A stretch of DNA of 64,000 nt from Neobacillus cucumis (GTDB lineage: Bacteria > Bacillota > Bacilli > Bacillales_B > DSM-18226): the NCBI RefSeq assembly GCF_016107705.1, contig NZ_JAEHGC010000002.1:1-64000 (forward strand), given 5' to 3'. The stretch's first letter is position 1, and each line of letters starts with the position of its first letter. The position numbers and the translations under genes are program-made. Of this stretch, positions 27,398 through 35,813 are shown in pieces. Below the pieces are notes generated by a model that was not told where the DNA came from, made no database searches, and saw nothing but the letters and a program-made list of their open reading frames with translations.

Positions 27398-27626
27398 TCA
27401 CTATTTTGATAGGATTATTTCGGATTTAAGGTGATCTTACGGAGAGAAGCTAAACTAGTTTTAGCTTTTTTTTCTTTTTAGAAACTAGTCTTAACCTTTT
27501 TTATATCACTAATAATCTATCATAAATTAATTTTATGCACTCGAATAAATTTTTAATATTTTTTTTATTCCTAATATTATATTAAAGTTATATTAAAGAT
27601 GATACATCATGAAAGGAGATTTAATA

Positions 27627-29018
27627 ATGGAGACGGATGTTTTAGTAGTCGGTGGCGGGAATGCTGCTCTCGCTGCTGCACTATCTGCTCGTGATAAAGG
27701 GGTAAAGGTGCTGGTAATTGAAAGGGCTCCTAAATTTTATCGTGGCGGTAACAGTAGACTCACCCGGGACTATAGGGTAATGAATACACGTGAGAATAAG
27801 TATATGACCGGTATGTATCCTGAGGAAGAATTTATGGAGGATTTAAGGCGTGTTGCCGGAGGGGAAATAAATGAATCCATTGCAAGATTAGTTGTACGTA
27901 AATCCGAAGAACTTCCGGACTGGCTTAACAAGCAGGGAATTCAATGGCAACCGGCACTATCTGGGACCCTTCATTTGGGAAGAACGAACATCTTTCAACT
28001 TGGGGGGGGTAAGGCTGTAATCAATTCCTACTATCAAACGGCTAAAGCAAAAGGGGTAAAAGTCTTGTACGATTCAATGCTTGAAGATATAGAAATGAAA
28101 GGCACTGAGTTCAGGGCTGCTAAAATTCGCAGTAAAAACGGGATCGAGACAATCAAAGCAAAAACGATCATATTTGCTTCAGGCGGCTTTGAAGCCAATA
28201 TAGAATGGCACAAACGTTACTGGGGAAATGCTGCTGAGAATTTTATCATTCGTGGTACCCCATATAATCAGGGTAATGTTCTTGAAATGCTTCTTAATAA
28301 AGGTGCAGCACAGATAGGAGAACCCGATGCGTTTCACGCTGTTGCGGTTGATGGCAGGGCTCCAAAGTTTGACGGAGGAATTGTTACCCGGCTTGATAGT
28401 GTTCCATTTGGAATCGTTTTAAATAAGAATGGTGAGAGATTCTACGATGAAGGAGAAGACTTCTGGCCGAAACGATATGCTATTTGGGGAGGACTGATTG
28501 CCCGGCAGCCAGATCAAGTTGCTTACTCGATTATTGACAGTAAGGCACTTGGAAAATTCATGCCTTCGGTATTCGAACCAGTTTCTGCAGGAACAATCGA
28601 AGAATTGGCGGAAAAACTGGGCCTTAACCCTAAAGCAGTTGCTAAGACGGTTAAAGACTTTAACAAGGCCGTTCGTCCGGGAACTTTTAATCCAGGTGAA
28701 TTAGACGACTGTAAAACAGAAGGATTAACTCCGGTAAAAAGCCATTGGGCGGTACGGATTGATAAGCCTCCATTTTATGCTTATCCACTGAAGACTGGAA
28801 TTACATTCACATACCTTTCAGTAGCAGTAAATGAGCAGGCAAGGATTAAGTGGAAGAATGGAAGCCTCTGTAACAATATGTTTGCAGCAGGAGAAATGGC
28901 AGCAGGTAATGTACTGCGTCGTGGGTATCTGGCTGGTTTTGGACTCACGATGGGCGCAGTTTTAGGAAGAATTGCAGGGGAGGAAGCAGCAAATGCAGTC
29001 AAAAGAGCTACTAGATGA
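27627..29018 (+). CDS. tcuA: FAD-dependent tricarballylate dehydrogenase TcuA
   Basis: This 463-aa flavoprotein of the fumarate reductase/succinate dehydrogenase type has an N-terminal dinucleotide fold (VLVVGGGNAALAAALSARDK, residues 4-23) and the C-terminal family motif NMFAAGEMAAGNVLRRGYLAG with GLTMGAVLGRIAG. In Salmonella TcuA oxidises tricarballylate to cis-aconitate, and TcuB reoxidises its flavin. ATG at 27627 is chosen for AAAGGAG at 27611-27617. It overlaps tcuB by 26 nt, implying coupled translation. Confidence 0.9.
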   Translation: METDVLVVGGGNAALAAALSARDKGVKVLVIERAPKFYRGGNSRLTRDYRVMNTRENKYMTGMYPEEEFMEDLRRVAGGEINESIARLVVRKSEELPDWLNKQGIQWQPALSGTLHLGRTNIFQLGGGKAVINSYYQTAKAKGVKVLYDSMLEDIEMKGTEFRAAKIRSKNGIETIKAKTIIFASGGFEANIEWHKRYWGNAAENFIIRGTPYNQGNVLEMLLNKGAAQIGEPDAFHAVAVDGRAPKFDGGIVTRLDSVPFGIVLNKNGERFYDEGEDFWPKRYAIWGGLIARQPDQVAYSIIDSKALGKFMPSVFEPVSAGTIEELAEKLGLNPKAVAKTVKDFNKAVRPGTFNPGELDDCKTEGLTPVKSHWAVRIDKPPFYAYPLKTGITFTYLSVAVNEQARIKWKNGSLCNNMFAAGEMAAGNVLRRGYLAGFGLTMGAVLGRIAGEEAANAVKRATR

Positions 29019-30165
29019 TGGAAAACGTCAAATGAGATTATGTAATGCTTGTCGTTACTGTGAGGGGTACTGTGCTGTATGGCAATCGATTGAGTGGCGC
29101 CGTGATTTTACGGATAATGATATGACTTATTTGGCCAATTTGTGCCATGATTGCCGGGACTGCTACTATGCATGTCCATTTACAACACCACATGAATTTG
29201 GCATAAACCCGCCAAAACTGTTTGCGCAATTGCGTGAAGAAACCTATCGAAAGTACGCAAGCCCGAGAGTATTTGCCAAAGCACTCGGCGAAAAACGCCG
29301 TGGCTTTTGGATTACATTTTTCTTCGGAATCATTTTAATGTTAGCTTTAATTTTGGGAACCAACGGAACTTCCGGACTTTTAAAAGCGCATGTAGGAACA
29401 GGAGCATTTTATAAGTCTATTTCGGAAGCTGTCATGATTATTGTTTTCTTGGCCTTAGGAGTTTGGATGGTTGGCGGTTGGCTGATCGGAATGAGCAGAT
29501 TCTGGAGGGACATTAAGTCGGAAAAGTCGGAAAAAATCACTAGAAAAGATATTGTGACTGGTACAAAATATGCGCTAAGCCTTCGTTATCTTGGAGGAGA
29601 AGGTGCAGGCTGCAATTATCCAACAGAGGAGCCTTCTACGATCCGCCGCAAGTTTCACCATTTTGTATCTTATGGTTTTATGCTTGACCTTGCTTCAACA
29701 GCAATAGGGGCTTTTTACGCACATATACTTCACATTCCTGCACCATATCCTGTGTATCATCCAGTAGTAATACTGGGAATCTTAGGCGGTCTTGGAATTA
29801 TTATTGGAACTATTGGACTGTTGGTCCTTAAAGCAAAAAGTGACCCCGAAGTCCACGACGAAAAAGCAGCTAAGTCAGGTACTTCATTTATCGTTGTATT
29901 ACTAGTTGTTGCAGTAACAGGAATGATCTTGTTGCTGACTCGTGAAACGGCAGCAATGGGAATTTTGTTGGCAATCCATTTAGGAAGTGTTGCAGCTCTA
30001 TTCTTCACAGCTCCATATACTAAATTTGCACACTTCGTATATCGTTATTTAGCTCTTATCCGTTATGCACAAGAAGAGCGCATTGCACATCAGCCTGTTC
30101 AAGAAGAAGTGAAAGTTGGAAAACAGCCTGTTAAGACAGGCACAGCAGTTGTAGGTAAACATTGA
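28993..30165 (+). CDS. tcuB: Tricarballylate utilisation Fe-S/membrane protein TcuB
   Basis: This 390-aa electron-transfer partner of TcuA has an N-terminal ferredoxin-like part with two cysteine clusters, CNACRYCEGYC (residues 16-26) and CHDCRDCYYACP (about 50-61). Six or so transmembrane helices follow, with several His (for example HFVYRYLALIRYAQ) that could bind haem. It passes electrons from the TcuA flavin to the quinone pool. ATG at 28993 follows GGGGAGG. It ends at a terminator near 30255-30291. Confidence 0.9.
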   Translation: MQSKELLDDGKRQMRLCNACRYCEGYCAVWQSIEWRRDFTDNDMTYLANLCHDCRDCYYACPFTTPHEFGINPPKLFAQLREETYRKYASPRVFAKALGEKRRGFWITFFFGIILMLALILGTNGTSGLLKAHVGTGAFYKSISEAVMIIVFLALGVWMVGGWLIGMSRFWRDIKSEKSEKITRKDIVTGTKYALSLRYLGGEGAGCNYPTEEPSTIRRKFHHFVSYGFMLDLASTAIGAFYAHILHIPAPYPVYHPVVILGILGGLGIIIGTIGLLVLKAKSDPEVHDEKAAKSGTSFIVVLLVVAVTGMILLLTRETAAMGILLAIHLGSVAALFFTAPYTKFAHFVYRYLALIRYAQEERIAHQPVQEEVKVGKQPVKTGTAVVGKH

Positions 30166-30254
30166 TTACAGTATGATATAAACTAAATCTTTCAAAAAAA
30201 AACAAGGGTATACCAGAAATTGGTAATTCCGTGTGTGAAGTAGAAATTATAAAT

Positions 30255-30291
30255 AAAAGGGCTTTTGGTGAATAACCGAAAGTCCTTTTAT
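30255..30291 (+). terminator. tcuB terminator
   Basis: An AAAAGG-CTTT-GGT / ACC-AAAG-CCTTTT stem-loop lies downstream of tcuB. Confidence 0.75.
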
Positions 30292-30437
30292 ATGATCTAA
30301 TTTTTAACGGATTGCCAAATAATAAGAAATTCATCATAAAACTTTTCTATTGTTAAATAAAATTATTAATATTTTTTAATTTCTAAAAATTATAATATGA
30401 TTCTTTTAAAGAAAAAGAAAGGAGCTTTACAGAGAGA

Positions 30438-30788
30438 ATGATGCTAAAAAAATTAAAAAATATGAAAACCTTACATTTCAATGATATTTTGGTGCAAACA
30501 CTCCTTTATCTGATGACAGTAAATGAAGATACCAATATAGTCGCAAGGAATAATTTAGAAACGTTGGAATGGGTTCGAAGATATGCCAATCAAATTCTAA
30601 TCTCCGGCGGTATGCTGACAAAGGAAGGCATGAAGGTGGTTTATGAAATGGATAGGGAGTTCATCCGAAGAAACATTAGTCCAGGAGGATCGGCAGACCT
30701 TCTGGCAGTGACCGTTATGTTTGACCTTCTGTTGCAAGATGATTTTCCTGAAAAACTAGTTACTAAAGAGATCTTTGAAGCCTTATGA
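30438..30788 (+). pseudogene. C-terminal fragment of CitG/MdcB-type synthase
   Basis: This 116-aa frame matches only the C-terminal third of triphosphoribosyl-dephospho-CoA synthase (family length about 280 aa): TLLYLMTVNEDTNIVARNNL, then ISGGMLTKEG and NISPGGSADLLAVT. The N-terminal ATP-binding half is absent. It still has an ATG with AAAGGAG upstream and an AT-rich promoter like that of tcuA, so it may be expressed. The full enzyme makes the prosthetic group precursor of citrate lyase and malonate decarboxylase. It is probably a remnant; a stand-alone domain function cannot be excluded. Confidence 0.7.
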
Positions 30789-30814
30789 ATCTCTTTCGCT
30801 TTCCTTTCCAGCAT

Positions 30815-30862
30815 AAGGGGAAAGAAGAGAGCAAACCTCGTGTTTTGCTCTCTTCTTTGATT
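30815..30862. terminator. Terminator between citG fragment and second LysR
   Basis: A GAAGAGAGCAAAC / GTTTTGCTCTCTTC stem lies between convergent units and can act on both strands. Confidence 0.85.
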
Positions 30863-30962
30863 CTTTTAAAGCTATTAAATACAGTTTCTATTATTTTTTA
30901 AGTACATACTTTTCGTTTTTTTAAATCCATCTAGCAAAGTCAAAGTATTATACCTAAATGCG

Positions 30963-31835
30963 CTATTCCCTCTCTTTTTGGGATGCTTTTAAAAAGTCTA
31001 CAAATGCGTTAACTGCTGAAAGTGAAAGCGACCTTTCTCGATAAAGTAGCCAGGTGCTTCTTGTCAGAAGCTTGTTATTTTTGTTAGTTAATTTTATTTT
31101 GTAGACATCCTCATCTTCTTTTAAACAAATTGATGGAAGAATTGCATATCCCAAACCCATGAGAACCATTTCTTTGCAAGTATCAATACGGTCTACCTCC
31201 ATTGTGATGGTAGGGGGCTGGTCAAACGTTTCTTCCCACCAATTATCAATTAATGTTTTTTGGGTTTGGTCTGTTTCATAATTAACTCTTGGAATCTTCG
31301 GTAACTCCTTTAAATCAGTAATTGGTTTTTTCGAAACGATTATCATAGGTTCTTCATGGAATAAATATTTTTCTTCCTGCCAAAAATAATTTCCTCGAAC
31401 AATACCAAGGTGAACCTCTTCCTTATGAAGCATGTGGTTAATTTCAACGCTCCAACCCGTTTTAACAATAACTTCAACATTGGGATACTGTTCAATGAAT
31501 TCTTTTAAGATGGCAGGAAGTTCATATCTTGCGAAAATACCGGAAACTCCGATTCTTAAAGAGCCTCTGATTTCCTTGTCAAGGTTCTGAAGGTACTCTT
31601 TTGTATTTCGATATTGCAAGATCATATTTCTTGCATATTGGGCTAAATATTCACCTTGTGGGGTAAATTCTACTCCTCTTTTTCCTCTGGCTACAATCAT
31701 TGTATCGAATTCTCTTTCTAATTGCTGTAACCGATAGGTTAATGCTGGTTGAGAAATATAAAGTTTTTCAGCTGCTTTGGAAATATTTCTCTCTTCAAAG
31801 ATGGTTTGGAGAATGACCCAATCCTTTTCATTCAT
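30963..31835 (-). CDS. Second LysR-family regulator, paralogue of 23379-24245
   Basis: This 290-aa LysR protein is very similar to the first one over its full length. Both share AEKLYISQPALTYRLQQLE, the HMLHKEEVHLG stretch and the VDRIDTCKEMVLMGLGYAILPS region. The HTH is at residues 1-60 and the effector domain at about 88-285. It starts at MNEKDW with GGAGG upstream. Its divergent target is gone: the DNA beyond it holds only promoter-like sequence and a broken prpF. It may still act in trans on the intact locus. Confidence 0.87.
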   Translation of the reverse strand: MNEKDWVILQTIFEERNISKAAEKLYISQPALTYRLQQLEREFDTMIVARGKRGVEFTPQGEYLAQYARNMILQYRNTKEYLQNLDKEIRGSLRIGVSGIFARYELPAILKEFIEQYPNVEVIVKTGWSVEINHMLHKEEVHLGIVRGNYFWQEEKYLFHEEPMIIVSKKPITDLKELPKIPRVNYETDQTQKTLIDNWWEETFDQPPTITMEVDRIDTCKEMVLMGLGYAILPSICLKEDEDVYKIKLTNKNNKLLTRSTWLLYRERSLSLSAVNAFVDFLKASQKERE

Positions 31836-32195
31836 TGAAACATTTATCCTCCATATCTATAAAAAATTTTTATTATGTTTTATATAAAAATAAACTATAC
31901 CATATTTTTTATTATATTACGAGTATATAGAATATTTTAAAAAACCACAAACTATTTTGATTTTTCCGTTTAAATTATTATGAATAATAAGGAATTTTTA
32001 AGAGATTATTTCTGGGTTTTAATACGAATGAAGTGCGATATTATTGGCTTGTTAAACAAAATTTCAATATTTAACCAACAAATTAACAAATGTTTTTTTG
32101 ATCATTATGCTGATATTATTTAGCAAAGTATAACAAGATTGAACCTTTGGGATTTTTTCATTCTATTATAAAAAGTTTTTATGGTGGTTAATAAG

Positions 32196-32452
32196 CAATT
32201 AATATTTCTTTTTTGTATTCATTAAGAGATGAAGTTTCTTAAGGATATTTGGAAGTCCCGACAACAGCCAAATTGCTGGTTCAGATGGTGGAACATCAAC
32301 AACCAGCAAATTAACCATTGTTGGCACTTCATCACATCCTTATACACATATTGATTATCATTTCGGCAAAGTAAGCCTCGACAGGCAAGTGGTTGACTTT
32401 AATGTTAGGTTAATGGAAGGTTATGCATATCATATGACCTGCCTCTATCTTT
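32196..32452 (+). pseudogene. prpF: prpF remnant with internal deletion
   Basis: Positions 32238-32406 match the prpF coding region around 26337-26508 (GACAACAGCCAAATTG and CAACAACCAGCAAATTA are shared). The match then jumps to the region around 27326-27365 (AGGTTAATGGAAGGTTATGC). Start, most of the centre and frame are lost. The upstream 32170-32220 DNA resembles the promoter DNA before the MFS gene, so the transporter gene has been deleted from this copy. Confidence 0.85.
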
Positions 32453-32674
32453 TAGGTTTTAGGCAAAGAGTACGCCAAAATGCTTGATAGTTTTCTAATA
32501 TTAATGTTATTTCCTTATTTACAGGCCTAAATAGAGTGAAGCTTCTTTTCTTTTTTTGGTTATTACATCTAGTGCTCCATTACTCAATGGTTAGTAAATA
32601 GAGAGGCTTGTGCCATGTAGGGGCAAACCATTTTTTAAGAAGCCAATCATAAAAATTTTCTATTAACTCATAAA

Positions 32675-32805
32675 ATAATTGATATTTTTTAAATAAAAAA
32701 AACTATTATATGATTCTTTTAGAGATTTATCTTAAGAAAGGAGCTTCCAACATTGAGAACCAATAAAGCAGTACCGGATTCATCCGAGAACAACACCCAG
32801 TAAGT
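32675..32805 (+). pseudogene. citG-fragment leader and trace of its coding region
   Basis: The sequence 32675-32750 resembles the leader at 30362-30437 (both have TATATGATTCTTTTA-type sequence, then AAAGGAGCTT). Positions 32775-32803 weakly resemble the citG fragment near 30655-30685 (TTCATCCGA). No open frame remains. Confidence 0.5.
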
Positions 32806-32940
32806 GAAAGAATGTGTGTTAACGTTAACGGAAGATTCAAAACCTGTTCTAGGTTAAGTTTCGGAAGTAAATAATAATAAAATTAAAAATAACTAACAAA
32901 TGTACAAAAATTAAGTTTTATAAAAATTGGAGGGATGTAA

Positions 32941-33099
32941 ATGTGGATTTTAACTGTTTATTCAAATGAAAATAATATAAGTATGTATGAGTTTAACGCG
33001 GAGAAGGAAGCAAGAGAAGCTTTAAAGAATTTCAAAGGGTGCAAAATTCTTTCAGAGGTTGTTTACGATAATGACCATTCCACATTAGTAATGATCTAA
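32941..33099 (+). CDS. Small hypothetical protein (52 aa)
   Basis: This short gene encodes MWILTVYSNENNISMYEFN at its start, then a helical charged region and a strand-like end (KILSEVVYDND). GGAGGGATG lies just upstream of the ATG. The pattern of alternating strand and helix suggests a small folded protein. I recall similar short proteins in other Bacillus species but give no family name. It lies between the decayed catabolic copy and the selC remnant and looks intact. Confidence 0.65.
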   Translation: MWILTVYSNENNISMYEFNAEKEAREALKNFKGCKILSEVVYDNDHSTLVMI

Positions 33100-33400
33100 T
33101 TTTTTAAACCTGATTTTGTCAGGGTATGATTAAGGCAGTAGTTTAAAGGCTAAAGAGAAGTTTACCCTTAATTTTATGTCAAATCGTTATAAAAATGGTG
33201 TTATTAATAATATAAAGGTTTCTAGCATTTTAAAAGCAAGGTTTAGATTTTACACTTTATCACGTATACTAAAACTAGTGGATTTGACAAAGGTATAAGT
33301 GAATTAAATAGAAAAAATACTAGTGATAATCTCTTTAAAATACTTGTTTGAAGTGGATTTGGTGGGGATAATTCTGTTTTTAATAATTCTTATATAGCAC

Positions 33401-33470
33401 CCTCGGTCTCAAAACCGCATAAGATCTGCGTGCCGGGTCTGGTTGGTTCGATTCCCACACAGCCCCAGCA
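33401..33470 (+). pseudogene. selC: Degenerate 3' half of selC
   Basis: Seventy nt align with selC from the anticodon stem to the 3' end: CCTCGGTCTCAAAACCGCAT, then the long variable arm, GGTTCGATTCCCAC and CAGCCCC. One T is lost from the anticodon loop (TCTCAAAA against TCTTCAAAA), and the terminal CCA has become GCA. Its CAGCCCC would pair perfectly with GGGGCTG, better than CAGTCCC of the active gene. This suggests it is the original host 3' half, displaced by an earlier insertion. The rest of 33100-33598 holds no gene I can support. Confidence 0.85.
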
Positions 33471-33514
33471 ATTTTGAAACTAATAGTAAATGTTAACTCG
33501 CATGATGAATTTTT

Positions 33515-33590
33515 ACTCGAGCGGTTTTTTCCATTTAATATGTTGAACAAGACTTTTCGATAGTGACTAGGCACGAGTACATATTTCGAA
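33515..33590. repeat. Left copy of repeat flanking the PQQ-like gene
   Basis: A GAATTTTTACTCG...CGGTTTTTTC segment is followed by TTGAACAAGACTTTTCGATA and CTAGGCAC. A similar order (GAATTTTTACCCG, GCGTTTTTTC, GGAACAAGATTTTTCGG, CTAGGCAC) occurs at 35126-35230, on the far side of the gene at 33599-35014. Confidence 0.6.
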
Positions 33591-33598
33591 TTTATGAA

Positions 33599-35014
33599 TT
33601 ACGGAACAATTTCAAAAACTGTCCCCTGGTTAAAATCAGTCACCTTTATAGAGCCAAATACCCCTAAATATAGTCTAGTTTGATCCAGATTCGTTCCCAA
33701 GCTAACGTAATAAGCGGATTGAGGCCCAAAATTATAATCGGTTTCAATCACACTGAAATCATTTAGTTTGCCATCTGTTCTAACCCTGGTATAGGCTAAA
33801 ACTCCTCTAACCGGTGGGCGAGATTCTTCATGTCTCGCAAGATCGGTAAACACAACGCTGCCCGTTAACCCGGGGATTTCATTCCCCATATAAGCTTGCA
33901 CTCCTGTAAGCGAAGTTCCTCCAAACTTATCGGGCCTTTGATCTTTATGATAATAACTAGTTAAAGGCGGAAGACGCCTCACTGAAGTGTTTACTGCTTC
34001 ATGAAAATAAGCAATAGTTTTCTCATCCAAAGTCGGGTTTTCGGAGCAGCCCCTTTTAATCGCTGTAGGAAAAGCACCTTCCCATCCTCGCCAGCCAAAG
34101 TTAATAAATCCTTCCTGGTTAGGTTCGGTGTTTCTTACAGAAGCTTGAACAAGCTGCGTAACGGGTATTGGTTTATAATGAACGAATGAAAAAATGGATT
34201 CTACTAAATCCTGTCCGACATTTCCCACAATTTTGATATACTGGTTATAAAACCTTTGGAATGAAATGCCTGTTATATTGCGAACCCCTTTGGCTATAAC
34301 CGTAAGTGTTTCCTGAATAGGAACGGGAAGTTCATCAAAACGTGTGACTACAGGTGGATTATCGATAAAAGTATTCTTAACTACGTCAATTTCAATGATT
34401 TTTCCGGCTATTTCCAAAGTATCTTGGCTTAAATTAAACGGATCATAGCCCGATCCGCCATCTCCGGTTGTTAAAACAAGTTTTCCTGTTTCAGGTGAAA
34501 AATTTAAGCTATTGACACCATTATGATTCATAAAGGGTCTTCTTAAGTTAAGCAATGTTCGTCGTTTTTGAGGGTGGCCATTCGACTGTAAAATCCATTC
34601 TTCCACTGTATCAATATGATCATATTGAGTTTCCCTATTTATCCATCTTTGGGTTAATGTTTTGGGATCACACGGGTCAGGACTAAAATGTTCAGAAAGA
34701 GCACCTGGACCTTGTGTTCCAGCTACTGAATAATGAAGATAAAATAAACCGTTCTTATAAAATTGGGGATGAAACGCCAGCCCCAGCAATCCACGTTCAT
34801 CATAACCCCCACCAGAACCGCCTAGTTTTATGATTCGCGGGCGAATATCTAAAAAAGTCCGTATAACTCCATTGTCTATGTAAAAGATCTCACCTACCTG
34901 GGTTGCAATAAATAATCTCTCAATTGAGTCACCGGGAAGTATTGTTGTTCTCAAAACAGTGGGTAAATTAATCTTACTAACAACGGGCCGTAAACGAACC
35001 TTAACTTTTATCAC
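33599..35014 (-). CDS. PQQ-dependent glucose/sorbosone dehydrogenase-like protein
   Basis: This 471-aa protein has the beta-propeller signature of the glucose/sorbosone dehydrogenase family: ERGLLGLAFHPQF near residue 93, then NHNGVNSLNFSPETGKLVL and TTGDGGSG. Members oxidise sugars with pyrroloquinoline quinone, but many Bacillus members are uncharacterised. No signal peptide is visible, which is unusual for a family that mostly acts outside the cytoplasm. GTG at 35014 follows AAGGAG. It is a single gene between imperfect repeats, consistent with acquisition. Confidence 0.8.
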   Translation of the reverse strand: MIKVKVRLRPVVSKINLPTVLRTTILPGDSIERLFIATQVGEIFYIDNGVIRTFLDIRPRIIKLGGSGGGYDERGLLGLAFHPQFYKNGLFYLHYSVAGTQGPGALSEHFSPDPCDPKTLTQRWINRETQYDHIDTVEEWILQSNGHPQKRRTLLNLRRPFMNHNGVNSLNFSPETGKLVLTTGDGGSGYDPFNLSQDTLEIAGKIIEIDVVKNTFIDNPPVVTRFDELPVPIQETLTVIAKGVRNITGISFQRFYNQYIKIVGNVGQDLVESIFSFVHYKPIPVTQLVQASVRNTEPNQEGFINFGWRGWEGAFPTAIKRGCSENPTLDEKTIAYFHEAVNTSVRRLPPLTSYYHKDQRPDKFGGTSLTGVQAYMGNEIPGLTGSVVFTDLARHEESRPPVRGVLAYTRVRTDGKLNDFSVIETDYNFGPQSAYYVSLGTNLDQTRLYLGVFGSIKVTDFNQGTVFEIVP

Positions 35015-35117
35015 CTAACTTTCCACTCCTTCAATTGTTTTCTTTTATAAAAATATGAGCAGAACTATTCTATTAGTACCAATTTGGGCCGGGACTGAAA
35101 AGGCATAATACCTGCTT

Positions 35118-35230
35118 AACCGCACGGGAATTTTTACCCGTGCGTTTTTTCAGTTAATGAATAAATTCGCGCATTGGCGTGTGGAACTTTTATGTGGAAC
35201 AAGATTTTTCGGGTGGTGCTAGGCACTGTT
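35118..35230. repeat. Right copy of repeat flanking the PQQ-like gene, with hairpin
   Basis: CCGCACGGG / CCCGTGCG forms a terminator-like stem with TTTTTT (about 35119-35152), followed by GGAACAAGATTTTTCGG and CTAGGCAC as in the left copy at 33515-33590. The interval 35015-35384 otherwise holds only the fbpA-like promoter region. Confidence 0.6.
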
Positions 35231-35384
35231 ATTTTGTGGGTTCATTCATTATTTTTTTAATTCATACTTTACATATAGGAATTATGAGTTTATAATACAA
35301 TTAATCTAATAAAAAAAATTAAAACAGACCGAATTAAAGTTGTTGTATTCAAGAAAAGTTTTATGTAAAACTGAAGGAGTGTTT

Positions 35385-35570
35385 ATGATGAGAAAAAACG
35401 ATGATAAAAAGCGAAATAAACTTATCAATAAACTAATTTTTTTAAACGTATATAACAAAGAAGATCAACAGCTTTATAAGCTGCCACTAGCGAAATTAGA
35501 ATATGAGTATAGGAAATTTAAATTACAAAACCATCCTCATGGTGAGTTTGGCTCAATTCAATGGGTTTAA
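35385..35570 (+). CDS. FbpA-family small basic protein
   Basis: This 61-aa basic protein fits the Fur-regulated basic protein FbpA family: LINKLIFLNVYNKEDQQLYK then LPLAKLEYEYRK. In B. subtilis FbpA-C help the iron-sparing response, with a proposed role in RNA-based regulation by FsrA. ATG at 35385 follows AAGGAG. I do not see a convincing Fur box upstream, so iron control is unproven here. Many Bacilli carry several copies. Confidence 0.72.
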   Translation: MMRKNDDKKRNKLINKLIFLNVYNKEDQQLYKLPLAKLEYEYRKFKLQNHPHGEFGSIQWV

Positions 35571-35607
35571 AAATAGATTTGTTTGCAAGAAAGCACAGGT
35601 AATTGAC

Positions 35608-35645
35608 TAAGACTGTATGGTGTTTCCGCACCGGCAGTCTTTTTT
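35608..35645 (+). terminator. Terminator downstream of the FbpA-like gene
   Basis: An AGACTG...CAGTCT stem with inner GGTG/CACC and TTTTTT lies between this gene and the ParM-like gene. Confidence 0.85.
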
Positions 35646-35813
35646 ATATACATATAAGGCAAAGAATTAGAAACTGAGTTTCCTAAGTTTAAATGACAGA
35701 ATAATGTGGAATATTAAATTATCGTAATCTAAAAAATTATCAACATATTTAGACAAACAGGAGAGAAGAATATATACTTATTATCAGGAAAAAGCATGAA
35801 AAGAGGAGAAATT

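Noticed and set aside
33290..33352. Possible coding fragment near the selC remnant
   Set aside because: About 34 codons are open with plausible composition, but there is no start, ribosome site or recognised family.
23090..33400. A selenoprotein gene with in-frame TGA near selC
   Set aside because: I looked for a frame continuing across TGA in recognisable selenoprotein families and saw none; the genes here are complete without it.
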